Shown: positions 18,229 through 25,685, numbered from the stretch's first letter. The stretch is DNA of 64,000 bases from Paenibacillus sp. MMS20-IR301 (GCF_032302195.1 NZ_CP135275.1:1488001-1552000); one strand, 5' to 3'. The notes: a model not told the origin generated them from the letters alone. Made by a program: numbers and translations.

Positions 18229-18331
18229 CTGTATTTACGACGTTCATGTCTACGGTGCTAATCGCAGCACAGAGACATGGAAGAGATGTACTTGCCTGAA
18301 TTCATACGGTACGCGTAACACGTAAGAAGGT

Positions 18332-18412
18332 TCAGGAAGGCTCCACTACTCGGGCTGCTTCGGTATTATATTGTTTATTGTTGCCGGCACCGGCTGGATC
18401 AATAGTAAACAC
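18332..18412 (-). CDS. candidate 26-residue leader peptide of bmrCD
   Basis: A GTG at 18412 stands six bases after the Shine-Dalgarno-like GAAAGGGTG and opens a frame of 26 codons ending in TGA at 18332. The stop lies in the first arm of the next hairpin. A stalled ribosome would therefore prevent that hairpin and change folding downstream. It lies where bmrB lies in B. subtilis, but I do not claim sequence similarity. Alternative small frames exist: 15 codons at 18305-18258, and a 61-codon frame from 18247 that reads through the terminator. Neither has a good ribosome site. Confidence 0.45.
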   Translation of the reverse strand: MFTIDPAGAGNNKQYNTEAARVVEPS

Positions 18413-18470
18413 CGCGCTCACCCTTTCATTAATTTGGTAATAACTTGCAGATGCTTCGTTATGTTCCGAG

Positions 18471-18498
18471 TTTATCATCCCGCTTCGAGAATTGTCAA
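18471..18498 (-). promoter_or_regulatory. promoter of the bmrCD leader
   Basis: On the minus strand TTGACA (18493-18498) is followed after 16 bases by GATAAA (18471-18476), a four-of-six match to the -10 box. It lies about 60 bases before the candidate leader ORF. Confidence 0.55.
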
Positions 18499-18609
18499 AT
18501 GTAATTTTGAACAAATACCGAATAAGCGGTATGATGAAATAGGCTTCTGCCATCTGGAGCCTGTATTTTAATCAGACTTTCTTGAGAGTTGCGGGAGGAG
18601 TGGAGAGAG

Positions 18610-18927
18610 ATGAGCATTGAAATAAGCCCGGAGGCTGCCGCATGGTTCAAACGGGAGCTGAGTCTGGCGGACGGGGCCTATGTCCGTTTGTTTCCCCGGT
18701 ACAGCTCAGGGGGCGGGCTGCATCCCGGCTTCTCGCTGGGAATCGCTACCGAGCCGCCGGGGCGCCCGGCTGTGCAAACTGAGCAGGGCAGCCTGATTTT
18801 TTATATGGAGGAGCAGGATTTGTGGTATTTGGACGGGTACAGCCTGTCGGTTGTATATGTGGAGGCTGAGGACGATATTGAATACAACTATGTACCCACT
18901 CCGGCAGGCGCAGGCTTGAAGGAGTAG
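18610..18927 (+). CDS. HesB/IscA-like domain protein (YneR-type)
   Basis: This 105-residue protein starts MSIEISPEAAAWFKREL and contains YVRLFPRYSSGGGLHPGFSLGI, the pattern of the small HesB-like proteins of Bacilli. The cysteines of true A-type iron-sulfur carriers are absent: the protein contains none. An Fe-S transfer function is therefore doubtful and the role is unknown. GGAGG and GGAGAG precede the ATG at 18610. It is a single gene ended by the long hairpin at 19011-19064. Confidence 0.75.
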   Translation: MSIEISPEAAAWFKRELSLADGAYVRLFPRYSSGGGLHPGFSLGIATEPPGRPAVQTEQGSLIFYMEEQDLWYLDGYSLSVVYVEAEDDIEYNYVPTPAGAGLKE

Positions 18928-19010
18928 CTGCAACCGGCTTAACCGTTAATACGCAGAAGAGGGCTAAATGCCCGCGTATCACATCTGTTAGAAATCAGCC
19001 GCTGCAGTAC

Positions 19011-19064
19011 ACACAGAGGGGGTGTCCCGGCCATAATATGGCCTGCGGGACACCCCCTCTGTGT
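19011..19064. terminator. strong bidirectional terminator between convergent genes
   Basis: Perfect 19-base arms (19011-19029 and 19046-19064) enclose a second small palindrome around ATAATAT. It separates the HesB-like gene from the convergent gene at 19085. Confidence 0.85.
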
Positions 19065-19084
19065 TAAAATTCGTACGGCGGAGC

Positions 19085-19600
19085 CTAATGCGAGCTGCGG
19101 AAGGTCTCTTCCTCCATCGCAAATTCGAAATCATCGATATCGAATACCTGGACCGGGACGCTGCCCTCGATAATGCGCTGGATCAGCTCGAACTGGTCCG
19201 TCAGCACCGGCACCTTTTCCCGCTGGGAGGTGAGGAGCAGCTCCGTCTCAATCGGATCAAACGATTCGCCGTAAGAGGCGTTATCGATACTGTTGATAAT
19301 CGTCAGCTGCGCTTGACCGCCGAGCAGAATAGCCGGGCTTTTGGCCCAGGGCACATTGAGGGCACGGTTGATCTTCTTGGAATTGAGCGGCTCCTCGAAA
19401 TAACTGATCAGCTCGCGGATCCGGAGCTTGACCTGCCGGTCATCATCGGGATGGCTCATCACCGGCTCATCACTGTCGCGCAGCTCATATAATTCCATAA
19501 TCGTGGTATAAGGCACAATATATTCTACAGGGCTTCGCGGAACAAGCAGCTGGCCGTATATAGCAATCATGACGGCTTCCGTCACAAATTTCTTTGGCAT
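19085..19600 (-). CDS. conserved hypothetical protein, 171 residues
   Basis: This soluble protein with a strongly acidic C-terminus begins MPKKFVTEAVMIAIYGQLLVPRSPVEYIVPYTT. No catalytic motif is recognisable. The central AKSPAILLGGQAQLTIINSIDNASYGESFDPIETELLL looks like an alternating strand/helix domain. Homologues in related genomes may carry loosely based enzyme names such as ADP-heptose synthase; nothing in the sequence supports that activity. Two adjacent ATGs follow AGGAGG; the second (19600) has the better spacing. It is on the minus strand, 41 bases downstream of the DUF441 gene, perhaps in the same unit. Confidence 0.65.
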   Translation of the reverse strand: MPKKFVTEAVMIAIYGQLLVPRSPVEYIVPYTTIMELYELRDSDEPVMSHPDDDRQVKLRIRELISYFEEPLNSKKINRALNVPWAKSPAILLGGQAQLTIINSIDNASYGESFDPIETELLLTSQREKVPVLTDQFELIQRIIEGSVPVQVFDIDDFEFAMEEETFRSSH

Positions 19601-19641
19601 CATTATCCTCCTGAAAGTTCATTTCGCTGCGGATGCCTTAG

Positions 19642-20085
19642 TTAGAGGCGTCCAATCAGCAGCGACAGAATACCGGCTGCGATCAGCGGCCCAACCGGAA
19701 CCCCTTTGAAAAAAGCAACGCCAATTACAGTTCCGATCAGCAGACCGGCAACAATAGAAGGCTGGCTGCCCATAAGGACTGCTCCGCGTCCCCCAAGGTA
19801 AGCAACCAGAATTCCGATACCGACCGCCGCCAGCGATTTCCAGCCCAGGAACGTCTGCCAGAGGGTCTGCGGCGGGATTTTACCGCTGGCCAGCGGGGTC
19901 ATCACTCCGATGGTCAGAATGATGATGCCGATGGTCAGACCGTACTTCTCCAGCCATGGAAAAGCCTGCTGCAGGCCCAGTACGCGCAGCAGCAGCAGAC
20001 AGATTATGGCGATGGTCAGCGGCGAATTCTTGCTGATAATCCCCAGCGCCGCCAGGGCCAGCAGCAATAAAGAGGTTACATCCAT
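19642..20085 (-). CDS. DUF441 family membrane protein (YtwI-like)
   Basis: This 147-residue protein consists of about four hydrophobic segments (near 5-35, 48-65, 85-105 and 112-145) with glycine-rich turns ([29 protein letters not shown]). That is the DUF441/UPF0756 pattern. Its function is unknown. It lies 20 bases after ypdA on the minus strand and could be co-transcribed with it. Confidence 0.85.
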   Translation of the reverse strand: MDVTSLLLLALAALGIISKNSPLTIAIICLLLLRVLGLQQAFPWLEKYGLTIGIIILTIGVMTPLASGKIPPQTLWQTFLGWKSLAAVGIGILVAYLGGRGAVLMGSQPSIVAGLLIGTVIGVAFFKGVPVGPLIAAGILSLLIGRL

Positions 20086-20105
20086 AGCTTAACTGAGCTC
20101 CTTCT

Positions 20106-21089
20106 CTACGAAAGCCGTTTACTAATAATATGATCGGCAATCAGTTTCCCATGCCCGCGTCCGCTTTCGATGAATACCTCATTGGCATTCCGGCCGGAGG
20201 CAATCACGCCTGCGACATAAATACCCGGGATGTTGCTCTCCATCGTTGCAGGATTGAAGGCGGGTTTGTCGAGGGTATCGTCCATGAGCACACCTGCCGA
20301 AGAGAGCAAAGCCCTGCTCGGGCGGAAGCCGGTCATGGCCAGCACGAAATCATTATCCAGCTCAGCGGTTTCCCCGCTGCTCGAAGTAATGATGACAGAA
20401 GCAGGGGTAATCTCCGTGACGCGCGATTCCAGATGGAGGGCGATGCTGCCTTTCTGCACCATACTCTCAAAAATCGGCCGGACCCAAGGCTTGATATTAT
20501 CCGAAATACTGCTGCCGCGGTAAATCATATCCACCTTGGCCCCTACACGGATTAGCTCAAGGGCCGCATCAACAGCCGAGTTGCTGCCCCCGATCACGGC
20601 AACCTTCATACCGGAATAGGGATGGGCTTCGCCGAAATAATGGGTTACCTTGGGTAATTCCTCACCGGGGATCCCAATCAGATTAGGCTGGTCGAAGTAG
20701 CCGGTAGAAATCACCACATTCGCCGCGCTGCGCGAAAGTTCTTCTCCGCGTTTATTGCGTGTATGTACAACAAAGCTGCCGTCACTCTGCGGAAGCACGG
20801 ATAGTGCTTCTTCATAAGCGGCGATGTCCAGATTATGCTGTGCGGCAGCCCGGCGGTAATAGACTAGAGCCTCATGGCGGTAAGGCTTGTCATTCGGGGA
20901 GGTGAAGGGCACATCCCCGATTTCAAGCAGCGGAGCCGTACTGAAAAACTGCATGTTCGTCGGATATAAATAAATCGAGTGAACAATAAAGTTCTTCTCA
21001 ATAATCAGGCTGGACAGGCCTTGGCGCTGGCATTCAATGGCTGCGGACAGTCCGCAGGGACCTGCGCCGATAATGATGACGTCTTTCAT
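20106..21089 (-). CDS. ypdA: YpdA-type bacillithiol disulfide reductase
   Basis: This 327-residue flavoprotein has an N-terminal FAD site IIGAGPCGLSAA and a second dinucleotide site VIGGSNSAVDAA near 160, used for NADPH. The length and the YLYPTNMQFFSTAPLLEIG segment fit YpdA, which reduces oxidised bacillithiol. The thioredoxin-reductase CxxC pair is absent, also as in YpdA. The start at 21089 has GGGAGGA upstream; the longer frame to 21191 is not needed. It is divergent from an ArsR-type gene, with a perfect palindrome at 21212-21227 between them. Confidence 0.9.
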   Translation of the reverse strand: MKDVIIIGAGPCGLSAAIECQRQGLSSLIIEKNFIVHSIYLYPTNMQFFSTAPLLEIGDVPFTSPNDKPYRHEALVYYRRAAAQHNLDIAAYEEALSVLPQSDGSFVVHTRNKRGEELSRSAANVVISTGYFDQPNLIGIPGEELPKVTHYFGEAHPYSGMKVAVIGGSNSAVDAALELIRVGAKVDMIYRGSSISDNIKPWVRPIFESMVQKGSIALHLESRVTEITPASVIITSSSGETAELDNDFVLAMTGFRPSRALLSSAGVLMDDTLDKPAFNPATMESNIPGIYVAGVIASGRNANEVFIESGRGHGKLIADHIISKRLS

Positions 21090-21183
21090 GATAGCTGAAT
21101 CCTCCCTGGAAAGTGTTCTTTGAGTAAATGGTACATTATATTTTAGAATTTTGCCATTATCCGCAGATTCTGCTGTGATTGTC

Positions 21184-21212
21184 TTGCTCATTTTCGTATA
21201 CGGGTATATAAT
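21184..21212 (+). promoter_or_regulatory. promoter of the ArsR-DUF2087 gene
   Basis: TTGCTC (21184-21189) and TATAAT (21207-21212) are 17 bases apart. The adjoining palindrome at 21212-21227 would let a bound repressor block it. Confidence 0.6.
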
Positions 21213-21227
21213 TAGATATATATCTAA
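21212..21227. promoter_or_regulatory. 16-base perfect palindrome, probable ArsR-type operator
   Basis: TTAGATATATATCTAA is its own reverse complement. It abuts the -10 box of the rightward promoter and lies between ypdA and the ArsR-type gene. AT-rich palindromes of this form are typical ArsR-family sites, so autoregulation and possible control of ypdA are inferred. Confidence 0.7.
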
Positions 21228-21285
21228 ATTATTTTTGCCAAGCGGCTTTTGCGGGCATTTATGAACATTACAGGAGTGTGGTCCG

Positions 21286-21882
21286 GTGCAGTTAGAAAAA
21301 ATCGTTGCTTATCATAAAGCTTTGTCCGACCCGACCCGGCTGCGGATCCTGCTGCTTCTCTCCAAAGGCGAAGTGCATGGCCAGGCTCTGGCCGAGAAGC
21401 TGAATCTGTCACAGCCGACCGTGACCCATCATGCAGCGAAGCTGCGGGAAGCTGCACTGATTATGGAGCGCAGAGACAAGAATACGGTGTATTTCAAGCT
21501 TAATCCCGAGTTTATCCAGGCCGGCTCAGAGGCATCGCTGAAATTTATTTTTGCCAAGGGGGTGGAGGAAATGGAAGTCGAATCGCCGGAGAGCAGCCTC
21601 AAGGCATCGGTTCTGCGTAATTTTTTTGCAAAGGACGGACGCCTGCGGCAGATTCCCTCACAATATAAGAAAAAGCTGATTGCCTTGCAGTATATTGTGG
21701 AGAAGCTGGAGCCGGGTGTTGTCTATTCCGAGAAAGAGATGAATGAATTCATCAAGCAGTTTCATGAGGATTATGCCACAATCCGCCGCGAGTTCATCAT
21801 GCATCAGTTCATGTACCGCGAGAATGATAAATACGAGTTGAATCCGCAGGAAATCTGGACCCGCTGGGAAAATGTCAAATAA
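21286..21882 (+). CDS. ArsR-family regulator with C-terminal DUF2087 domain
   Basis: Residues 5-75 are a winged helix (AYHKALSDPTRLRILLLLS and NLSQPTVTHHAAKLREAAL). Residues about 105-198 match the DUF2087 domain (LRQIPSQYKKKLIALQYIVEKLEPGVVYSEKEMNEFI), found alone or behind helix-turn-helix domains. No cysteine pair of a metal sensor is present, so the signal is unknown. The start is GTG with GGAGTG upstream. The palindrome at 21212-21227 is the likely binding site. A catabolite-response-like site follows the gene at 21959. Confidence 0.85.
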   Translation: MQLEKIVAYHKALSDPTRLRILLLLSKGEVHGQALAEKLNLSQPTVTHHAAKLREAALIMERRDKNTVYFKLNPEFIQAGSEASLKFIFAKGVEEMEVESPESSLKASVLRNFFAKDGRLRQIPSQYKKKLIALQYIVEKLEPGVVYSEKEMNEFIKQFHEDYATIRREFIMHQFMYRENDKYELNPQEIWTRWENVK

Positions 21883-21958
21883 TCATCTTAAGAATTGGGA
21901 CATTCTGTGACAAGTGAGAATACGCTGATTAAATGTCAACTTAATGAATAAAATGGAA

Positions 21959-21973
21959 TTGTAAGCGTTAACT
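21959..21973. promoter_or_regulatory. cre-like site (CcpA box)
   Basis: The 15 bases match the catabolite-response consensus WTGNAANCGNWNNCW at every position. It is 30 bases before the DUF3939 gene. Carbon control is inferred, not shown. Confidence 0.55.
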
Positions 21974-22002
21974 GACATAAGCTTCGAAAGGAGACTTTCA
22001 GT

Positions 22003-22461
22003 ATGATATTCAAACGCGCCAAAAAAAACATGCCGCCAGTTCATCTTACCGTAACTTTGCCGCAGATCAAGCAGGCCGTCCGGCAGTTTGAAGCAGATAT
22101 GCCTGCTCCAATTAACCGTACAGCTCTCATCCTGGAAGATAAAAGTATTGATTTAAGCAGGCTGAAAAGATATTTGGGCGGTATTCCGCAGCAAAAATTC
22201 TATATGTCCCGTGAAACCTTTGAAATCTTCGAGGAAGATGACAAGCTGGTGCCTTATTATCTCGATATGGTCCAGTCTGCTGTAGATAATTATATCAGCG
22301 ATACGGGCAAGCTGCCGCTCCTTGAGGACGCCTGGCTTCCGGAGGTTCATTACCGGCTGCTGGCTACCGAACGTTATCTGAAGGAAACTCCGCCCTTCCC
22401 GCTATACATTACGGAAGAGGAAATGATGCTTACTCACCGTGCCGAGTATTTCGAATCTTAA
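22003..22461 (+). CDS. DUF3939 family protein
   Basis: This 152-residue soluble protein has a basic N-terminus (MIFKRAKKN) and a conserved-looking core (IKQAVRQFEADMP, LKRYLGGIPQQKFYMSRETFEIFEE). That pattern fits DUF3939 of Bacilli, a family without known function. GGAG lies upstream of the ATG. It is apparently a single gene with a cre-like site at 21959. The family name is from memory. Confidence 0.65.
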   Translation: MIFKRAKKNMPPVHLTVTLPQIKQAVRQFEADMPAPINRTALILEDKSIDLSRLKRYLGGIPQQKFYMSRETFEIFEEDDKLVPYYLDMVQSAVDNYISDTGKLPLLEDAWLPEVHYRLLATERYLKETPPFPLYITEEEMMLTHRAEYFES

Positions 22462-22652
22462 AAGTATACCAATGCTTCCCATGAAGGCTATTCTGCCTGG
22501 AGAACGACGTTCTTCGGGTCAGGATGGTCTTTTCTTTATAGATTGTATATGTTACGGGTCTTTAGAGGGGGATTTCATTGTTCCCTGACGCATAGTACAA
22601 TGAATATCTGATGAATATTTACTGAAAATGATTGGAAAAGGGGAACTTCAGG

Positions 22653-23324
22653 ATGAAGGCAGTACAGGGTTTGCTGTTCGATCTGGACAATACGCTGATG
22701 GACCGGGATGCGACCTTCCGCAGCTTCAGCAGGCAATTTGTGCAGGACTTGCTGGGACATCTGGATGAGAATGAAGCAGCACTGATTGTAGACGATATAA
22801 TTGTGAGAGATGCTGACGGGTACCGGGACAAGGACGGATTTTTTGCCGAGCTGAGTGAGGTGCTGCCCTGGCAGAAGCCGTTCCCGGCAGCGGAGATCCG
22901 CTCTTATTATGACCTGACCTATGCCAGCCACGGTGCTGTCATGAAGCATGCGCTTGAGATACTTGAGTACTGCCGGGACCGGGGCTATCTGCTGGGACTG
23001 GTGACAAACGGCGGGAAGGACATCCAGAACGGAAAAATCGATCTGCTGGGCTTGCGCGGCTACTTCGATACGATAGTTATTTCTGGTGAGGTTGGCATCA
23101 GCAAGCCGGACCCGGATATTTATAAGCTTGCGCTTAAGCGCCTTGGCACTACCGCTGAAGCGACCTTGTTCATTGGCGATCATCCGGTGAATGATATCTG
23201 GGGGGCTGCAGCAGCAGGTATGGATACGATCTGGCTGAAGCGAAATCATGCCCTGGACGAATCATTGAATGTCCAGCCGGCAGCAACTATAAGCGAATTG
23301 GACGAGCTTAAGAACATCATTTAG
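22653..23324 (+). CDS. HAD-superfamily hydrolase (YjjG-like phosphatase)
   Basis: This 223-residue phosphatase has motif I FDLDNT (nucleophile Asp10, acid Asp12), motif II LVTNGG, motif III lysine in SKPDPDIY, and motif IV IGDHPVNDIWGAAAAGM. The cap lies between motifs I and II. This arrangement fits small-nucleotide or sugar-phosphate phosphatases; the substrate is not readable. ATG at 22653 has AAAGGGG nine bases upstream. A second HAD gene (59488) is only distantly similar. Confidence 0.87.
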   Translation: MKAVQGLLFDLDNTLMDRDATFRSFSRQFVQDLLGHLDENEAALIVDDIIVRDADGYRDKDGFFAELSEVLPWQKPFPAAEIRSYYDLTYASHGAVMKHALEILEYCRDRGYLLGLVTNGGKDIQNGKIDLLGLRGYFDTIVISGEVGISKPDPDIYKLALKRLGTTAEATLFIGDHPVNDIWGAAAAGMDTIWLKRNHALDESLNVQPAATISELDELKNII

Positions 23325-23410
23325 GAGGCTGGAAAATCCGGCTGTTGACAAATAGCTCCAAGTAGGGATATCATAACAGCATCTTAAGTATCGGAAGGAG
23401 ACGATGTGAT

Positions 23411-23506
23411 ATGACAGTTTATACAAAGGGTACAGAATGGGTTGCAACTGTTGTGGATACGTGTCTTCCGGGAACAGCGGCTGTGGAGCAGATGCACACG
23501 GCTTAG
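23411..23506 (+). CDS. 31-residue small ORF upstream of rsgA
   Basis: ATG at 23411 is preceded by AAGGAG at ten bases and opens 31 codons (MTVYTKGTEWVATVV near the start, ending EQMHTA). The peptide has one cysteine and no clear signal or membrane segment. A terminator stands 28 bases after its stop and a second about 120 bases after. It could be a real small protein, or a leader peptide whose translation governs read-through into rsgA. I do not recognise it. Confidence 0.5.
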   Translation: MTVYTKGTEWVATVVDTCLPGTAAVEQMHTA

Positions 23507-23533
23507 CAGGTAAGCTCTAATCATGTCTGTTAG

Positions 23534-23570
23534 AGCCGCCGGGAACCGTATCGGTTCCGGCGGCTTTTTT
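23534..23570 (+). terminator. first of two tandem terminators before rsgA
   Basis: The arms 23534-23548 and 23552-23565 pair with one bulged G, and a run of six T follows. Its second arm is also complementary to the first arm of the next terminator. Confidence 0.85.
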
Positions 23571-23589
23571 GCGTGTGCAGACCCGGTTA

Positions 23590-23608
23590 CATCCGGCAAA
23601 AGGATGTA
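23590..23608 (+). other. small hairpin between the tandem terminators
   Basis: ACATCC and GGATGT enclose a seven-base loop. The outer TGCAG and CTGCA can extend the structure. It may be part of a structured leader RNA before rsgA. Confidence 0.45.
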
Positions 23609-23628
23609 TTCAGGCCTGCAGTGTCCGC

Positions 23629-23659
23629 CGCCGGAACCTCTGGGTTCCGGCGTTTTTTT
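23629..23659 (+). terminator. second of two tandem terminators before rsgA
   Basis: CGCCGGAACC (23629-23638) pairs with GGTTCCGGCG (23643-23652) around a four-base loop. Seven T follow. It ends 41 bases before the rsgA start codon. Confidence 0.85.
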
Positions 23660-23700
23660 GTCTAAGGCACATAATACTTAACACCTTCAGGAGGAATTGA

Positions 23701-24792
23701 ATGATTATTGAACAGTATGGCTGGAACGAAGCATGGAAGAGCAAGTGGCAAGAGAAGCTGGCGGAGCTGGAGAATAAAACGCTTGAGCCGGGGAGGGTTG
23801 TCGGTGATTTCGGCAGTAAATACCGGGTAATTGCGGGCACCGGGGAAATCTGGGCAGAGCTGTCCGGCAGACTGAGGCATTCATTGACCGAATCGGGCAG
23901 CTATCCTGCTGTCGGCGACTGGGTGATGCTGGCCATGCAGGATGGCGGGGAGCATGCCGTCATTCATGGAGTCCTGCCCCGCCGCAGCGTGATTTCGCGC
24001 AAGGTGGCTGGATCCACCCAGGAGGAACAGATTGTCGCCTCCAATGTAGATACCTTGTTCCTCGTAAGTGCGCTTAACGATGACTTCAATGTACGGCGGA
24101 TGGAGCGGTATCTGATTATGGCCTGGAACAGCGGGGCTAATCCCGTCATCCTGCTGACCAAGGCAGACCTCTGCAGTGATGCGGAACACAAAATGGCTGA
24201 GATGGAGCGGGCGGCACCGGGCGTGCCTGTACATGCTGTCAGTGCACTGCTGGGCGACGGGCGGGAGGACCTGCTGCCATACATCGGGGCTGGTCAGACG
24301 GTTGCCTTGACCGGCTCGTCGGGCTGCGGCAAATCTACTATGGTCAATTGGCTCAGCGGCCGCAATCTGCAGCTGACTCAGGATGTCCGTGAAGGCGACA
24401 GCCGCGGGCGGCATACGACGACACACCGCGAGCTGTTCGTTCTGCCGGACGGAGGGATCATCGTCGATACACCTGGGATGCGTGAGCTGCAGCTCTGGGA
24501 GGATGACGGCGGTCTGGACCTGGCTTTCGGTGATATCAGCGGATTTGCGGGGGAATGCCGCTTCAGCGACTGCTCTCATACCCGTGAGGAGGGCTGTGCA
24601 GTGCTGGCCGCCGTGGAGAACGGACTGCTGGAGGAGAAACGGCTGCTGAATTACCGCAAGACGCAGAAGGAGCTGAAGTATCAGAACAGCAAGGAAACAA
24701 AGCAGAAGCGCAAGACCCTTGCTGCGGCTGCCAAGAGCACAGCGCCGCGCGCCAAGGGCAACAGCTGGCAGCGGGTGCTGGACGAATATTAA
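23701..24792 (+). CDS. rsgA: ribosome small subunit-dependent GTPase RsgA
   Basis: This 363-residue circularly permuted GTPase acts in late maturation of the 30S ribosomal subunit. An N-terminal OB-like domain (residues 20-100) precedes the permuted G domain: TKAD near 153, then the P-loop GSSGCGKST near 204, then DTPGMREL. A C-terminal zinc knuckle reads CRFSDCSHTREEGC near 285-298. The tail is very basic (KQKRKTLAAAAK), suited to rRNA contact. AGGAGG precedes the ATG. The length is nearer the E. coli protein than the shorter Bacillus YloQ, so a second copy elsewhere is possible. The tandem terminators upstream suggest leader control. Confidence 0.92.
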   Translation: MIIEQYGWNEAWKSKWQEKLAELENKTLEPGRVVGDFGSKYRVIAGTGEIWAELSGRLRHSLTESGSYPAVGDWVMLAMQDGGEHAVIHGVLPRRSVISRKVAGSTQEEQIVASNVDTLFLVSALNDDFNVRRMERYLIMAWNSGANPVILLTKADLCSDAEHKMAEMERAAPGVPVHAVSALLGDGREDLLPYIGAGQTVALTGSSGCGKSTMVNWLSGRNLQLTQDVREGDSRGRHTTTHRELFVLPDGGIIVDTPGMRELQLWEDDGGLDLAFGDISGFAGECRFSDCSHTREEGCAVLAAVENGLLEEKRLLNYRKTQKELKYQNSKETKQKRKTLAAAAKSTAPRAKGNSWQRVLDEY

Positions 24793-24806
24793 GCCTGCAA
24801 GTACGT

Positions 24807-24846
24807 AAAAAACCCTGACCGCTGTTGAAAGCGGTCAGGGTTTTTT
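24807..24846. terminator. bidirectional terminator after rsgA
   Basis: Perfect 16-base arms (24807-24822 and 24831-24846) include A and T runs at both ends. It is shared by rsgA and possibly the convergent azoR. A further long-range inverted repeat (24906-24915 and 24966-24975) stands just after azoR. Confidence 0.85.
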
Positions 24847-24987
24847 ATTGGTAAATGGTCCGGCAAATGAACCCGGAGGGTGCATTGCCGGAGCTATATA
24901 TAAATAAAAGTCCGGATAACAGTAAAGCGGATGCCTGATTAAAGTGCGGATATCTAAAGCGGGAACCGGACTTTTAATGCTGGCGGA

Positions 24988-25614
24988 TTAGAACGATGCA
25001 GCTGCTGTTTTAGCCAGTTGCAGGCCATTTGCAATAATCTCAGCAGATTGCTGCGGGTTCTGGTTGTGACCTTCAATAATAACCTGTGTAGTTTCTTTGA
25101 AGCCCCAGAAGTTCAGGTTGCCCATAATGAAGTTAACAGCCATTTCTGCGCTTGCTGCAGGACCTTCGGAATACACGCCGCCTCTGGCGTTCAGTACAGC
25201 TGCTTTTTTACCGTTCAGCAGGCCTACCGGACCTTCAGCAGTGTACTTGAAGGTAGTACCGGCTTGGTTCAGGTAGTCGATATAAGTGTGCAGCACGGCC
25301 GGAACAGTCATGTTCCAGAGCGGGAAGGCAAATACTACTTTGTCAGCAGCAAGGAACTGGTCCAGATACTTCTTCACAAGTGCTGCCCCAGCTGCTTCTT
25401 CCGGAGTAGCTTCGAAGCCTTGGTTAGCCTTGTATACACCGGTAATCAGTGTGTTATCGTAGTATGGAAGCTGTTCAGCGAACAGGTCCAGTTCAGTGAT
25501 TTCATCTTGCGGATGGGTTTCTTTGTAGCTGGAAAGGAATTCGTTATACAGCTGAACACTTACAGCTTGCTCTGCAGGACGGTTGTTTGCTTTGACGAAC
25601 AGTACATTTGACAT
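24988..25614 (-). CDS. azoR: FMN-dependent NADH-azoreductase
   Basis: This 208-residue flavodoxin-fold protein of the AzoR/quinone reductase family would reduce quinones or azo compounds by two electrons using NADH and FMN. FAFPLWNMTVPAVLHTYIDYLNQAGTTFKY is the diagnostic FMN-binding stretch, and VLNARGGVY is the second FMN loop. AAGGAGA lies before the ATG. Its promoter carries an inverted repeat over the -10 box, which suggests induction by electrophiles or quinones through a repressor. It is a single gene. Confidence 0.92.
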   Translation of the reverse strand: MSNVLFVKANNRPAEQAVSVQLYNEFLSSYKETHPQDEITELDLFAEQLPYYDNTLITGVYKANQGFEATPEEAAGAALVKKYLDQFLAADKVVFAFPLWNMTVPAVLHTYIDYLNQAGTTFKYTAEGPVGLLNGKKAAVLNARGGVYSEGPAASAEMAVNFIMGNLNFWGFKETTQVIIEGHNQNPQQSAEIIANGLQLAKTAAASF

Positions 25615-25641
25615 TATGATTTCTCCTTAAATATCTATTTA

Positions 25642-25661
25642 ATATTAACTTTCATTAATAT
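25642..25661 (-). promoter_or_regulatory. inverted repeat over the azoR promoter
   Basis: ATATTAA and TTAATAT with a six-base centre overlap the -10 box of the azoR promoter. The place and form suit a repressor operator; the regulator is unknown. Confidence 0.55.
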
Positions 25662-25685
25662 AGCATTTAATTTTTTGTTTGTAAA
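25657..25685 (-). promoter_or_regulatory. azoR: promoter of azoR
   Basis: On the minus strand TTTACA (25680-25685) and TATATT (25657-25662) are 17 bases apart, 43 bases before the start codon. Confidence 0.7.

Larger units (their letters stand above)
18126..18609 (-). other. leader region of the bmrCD operon (transcription attenuator candidate)
   Basis: This 484-base gap belongs mostly to the minus-strand exporter operon. In order of transcription it holds a promoter (18471-18498), a 26-codon ORF (18412 to 18332) and a hairpin at 18336-18295 whose first arm contains that ORF's stop. A second hairpin (18279-18245), an intrinsic terminator (18228-18195) and the bmrC ribosome site follow. In B. 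subtilis, bmrCD is known to be controlled by ribosome-mediated attenuation through the leader gene bmrB, and this layout fits that scheme. The remaining part near 18500-18609 leads to the divergent HesB-like gene and shows only its ribosome site. Confidence 0.7.

Noticed and set aside
18062..18247. A 61-codon minus-strand frame through the bmrC leader terminator
   Set aside because: It was considered as the leader peptide because it spans the terminator, but it has no ribosome site and extends into bmrC; the 26-codon ORF upstream is better supported.
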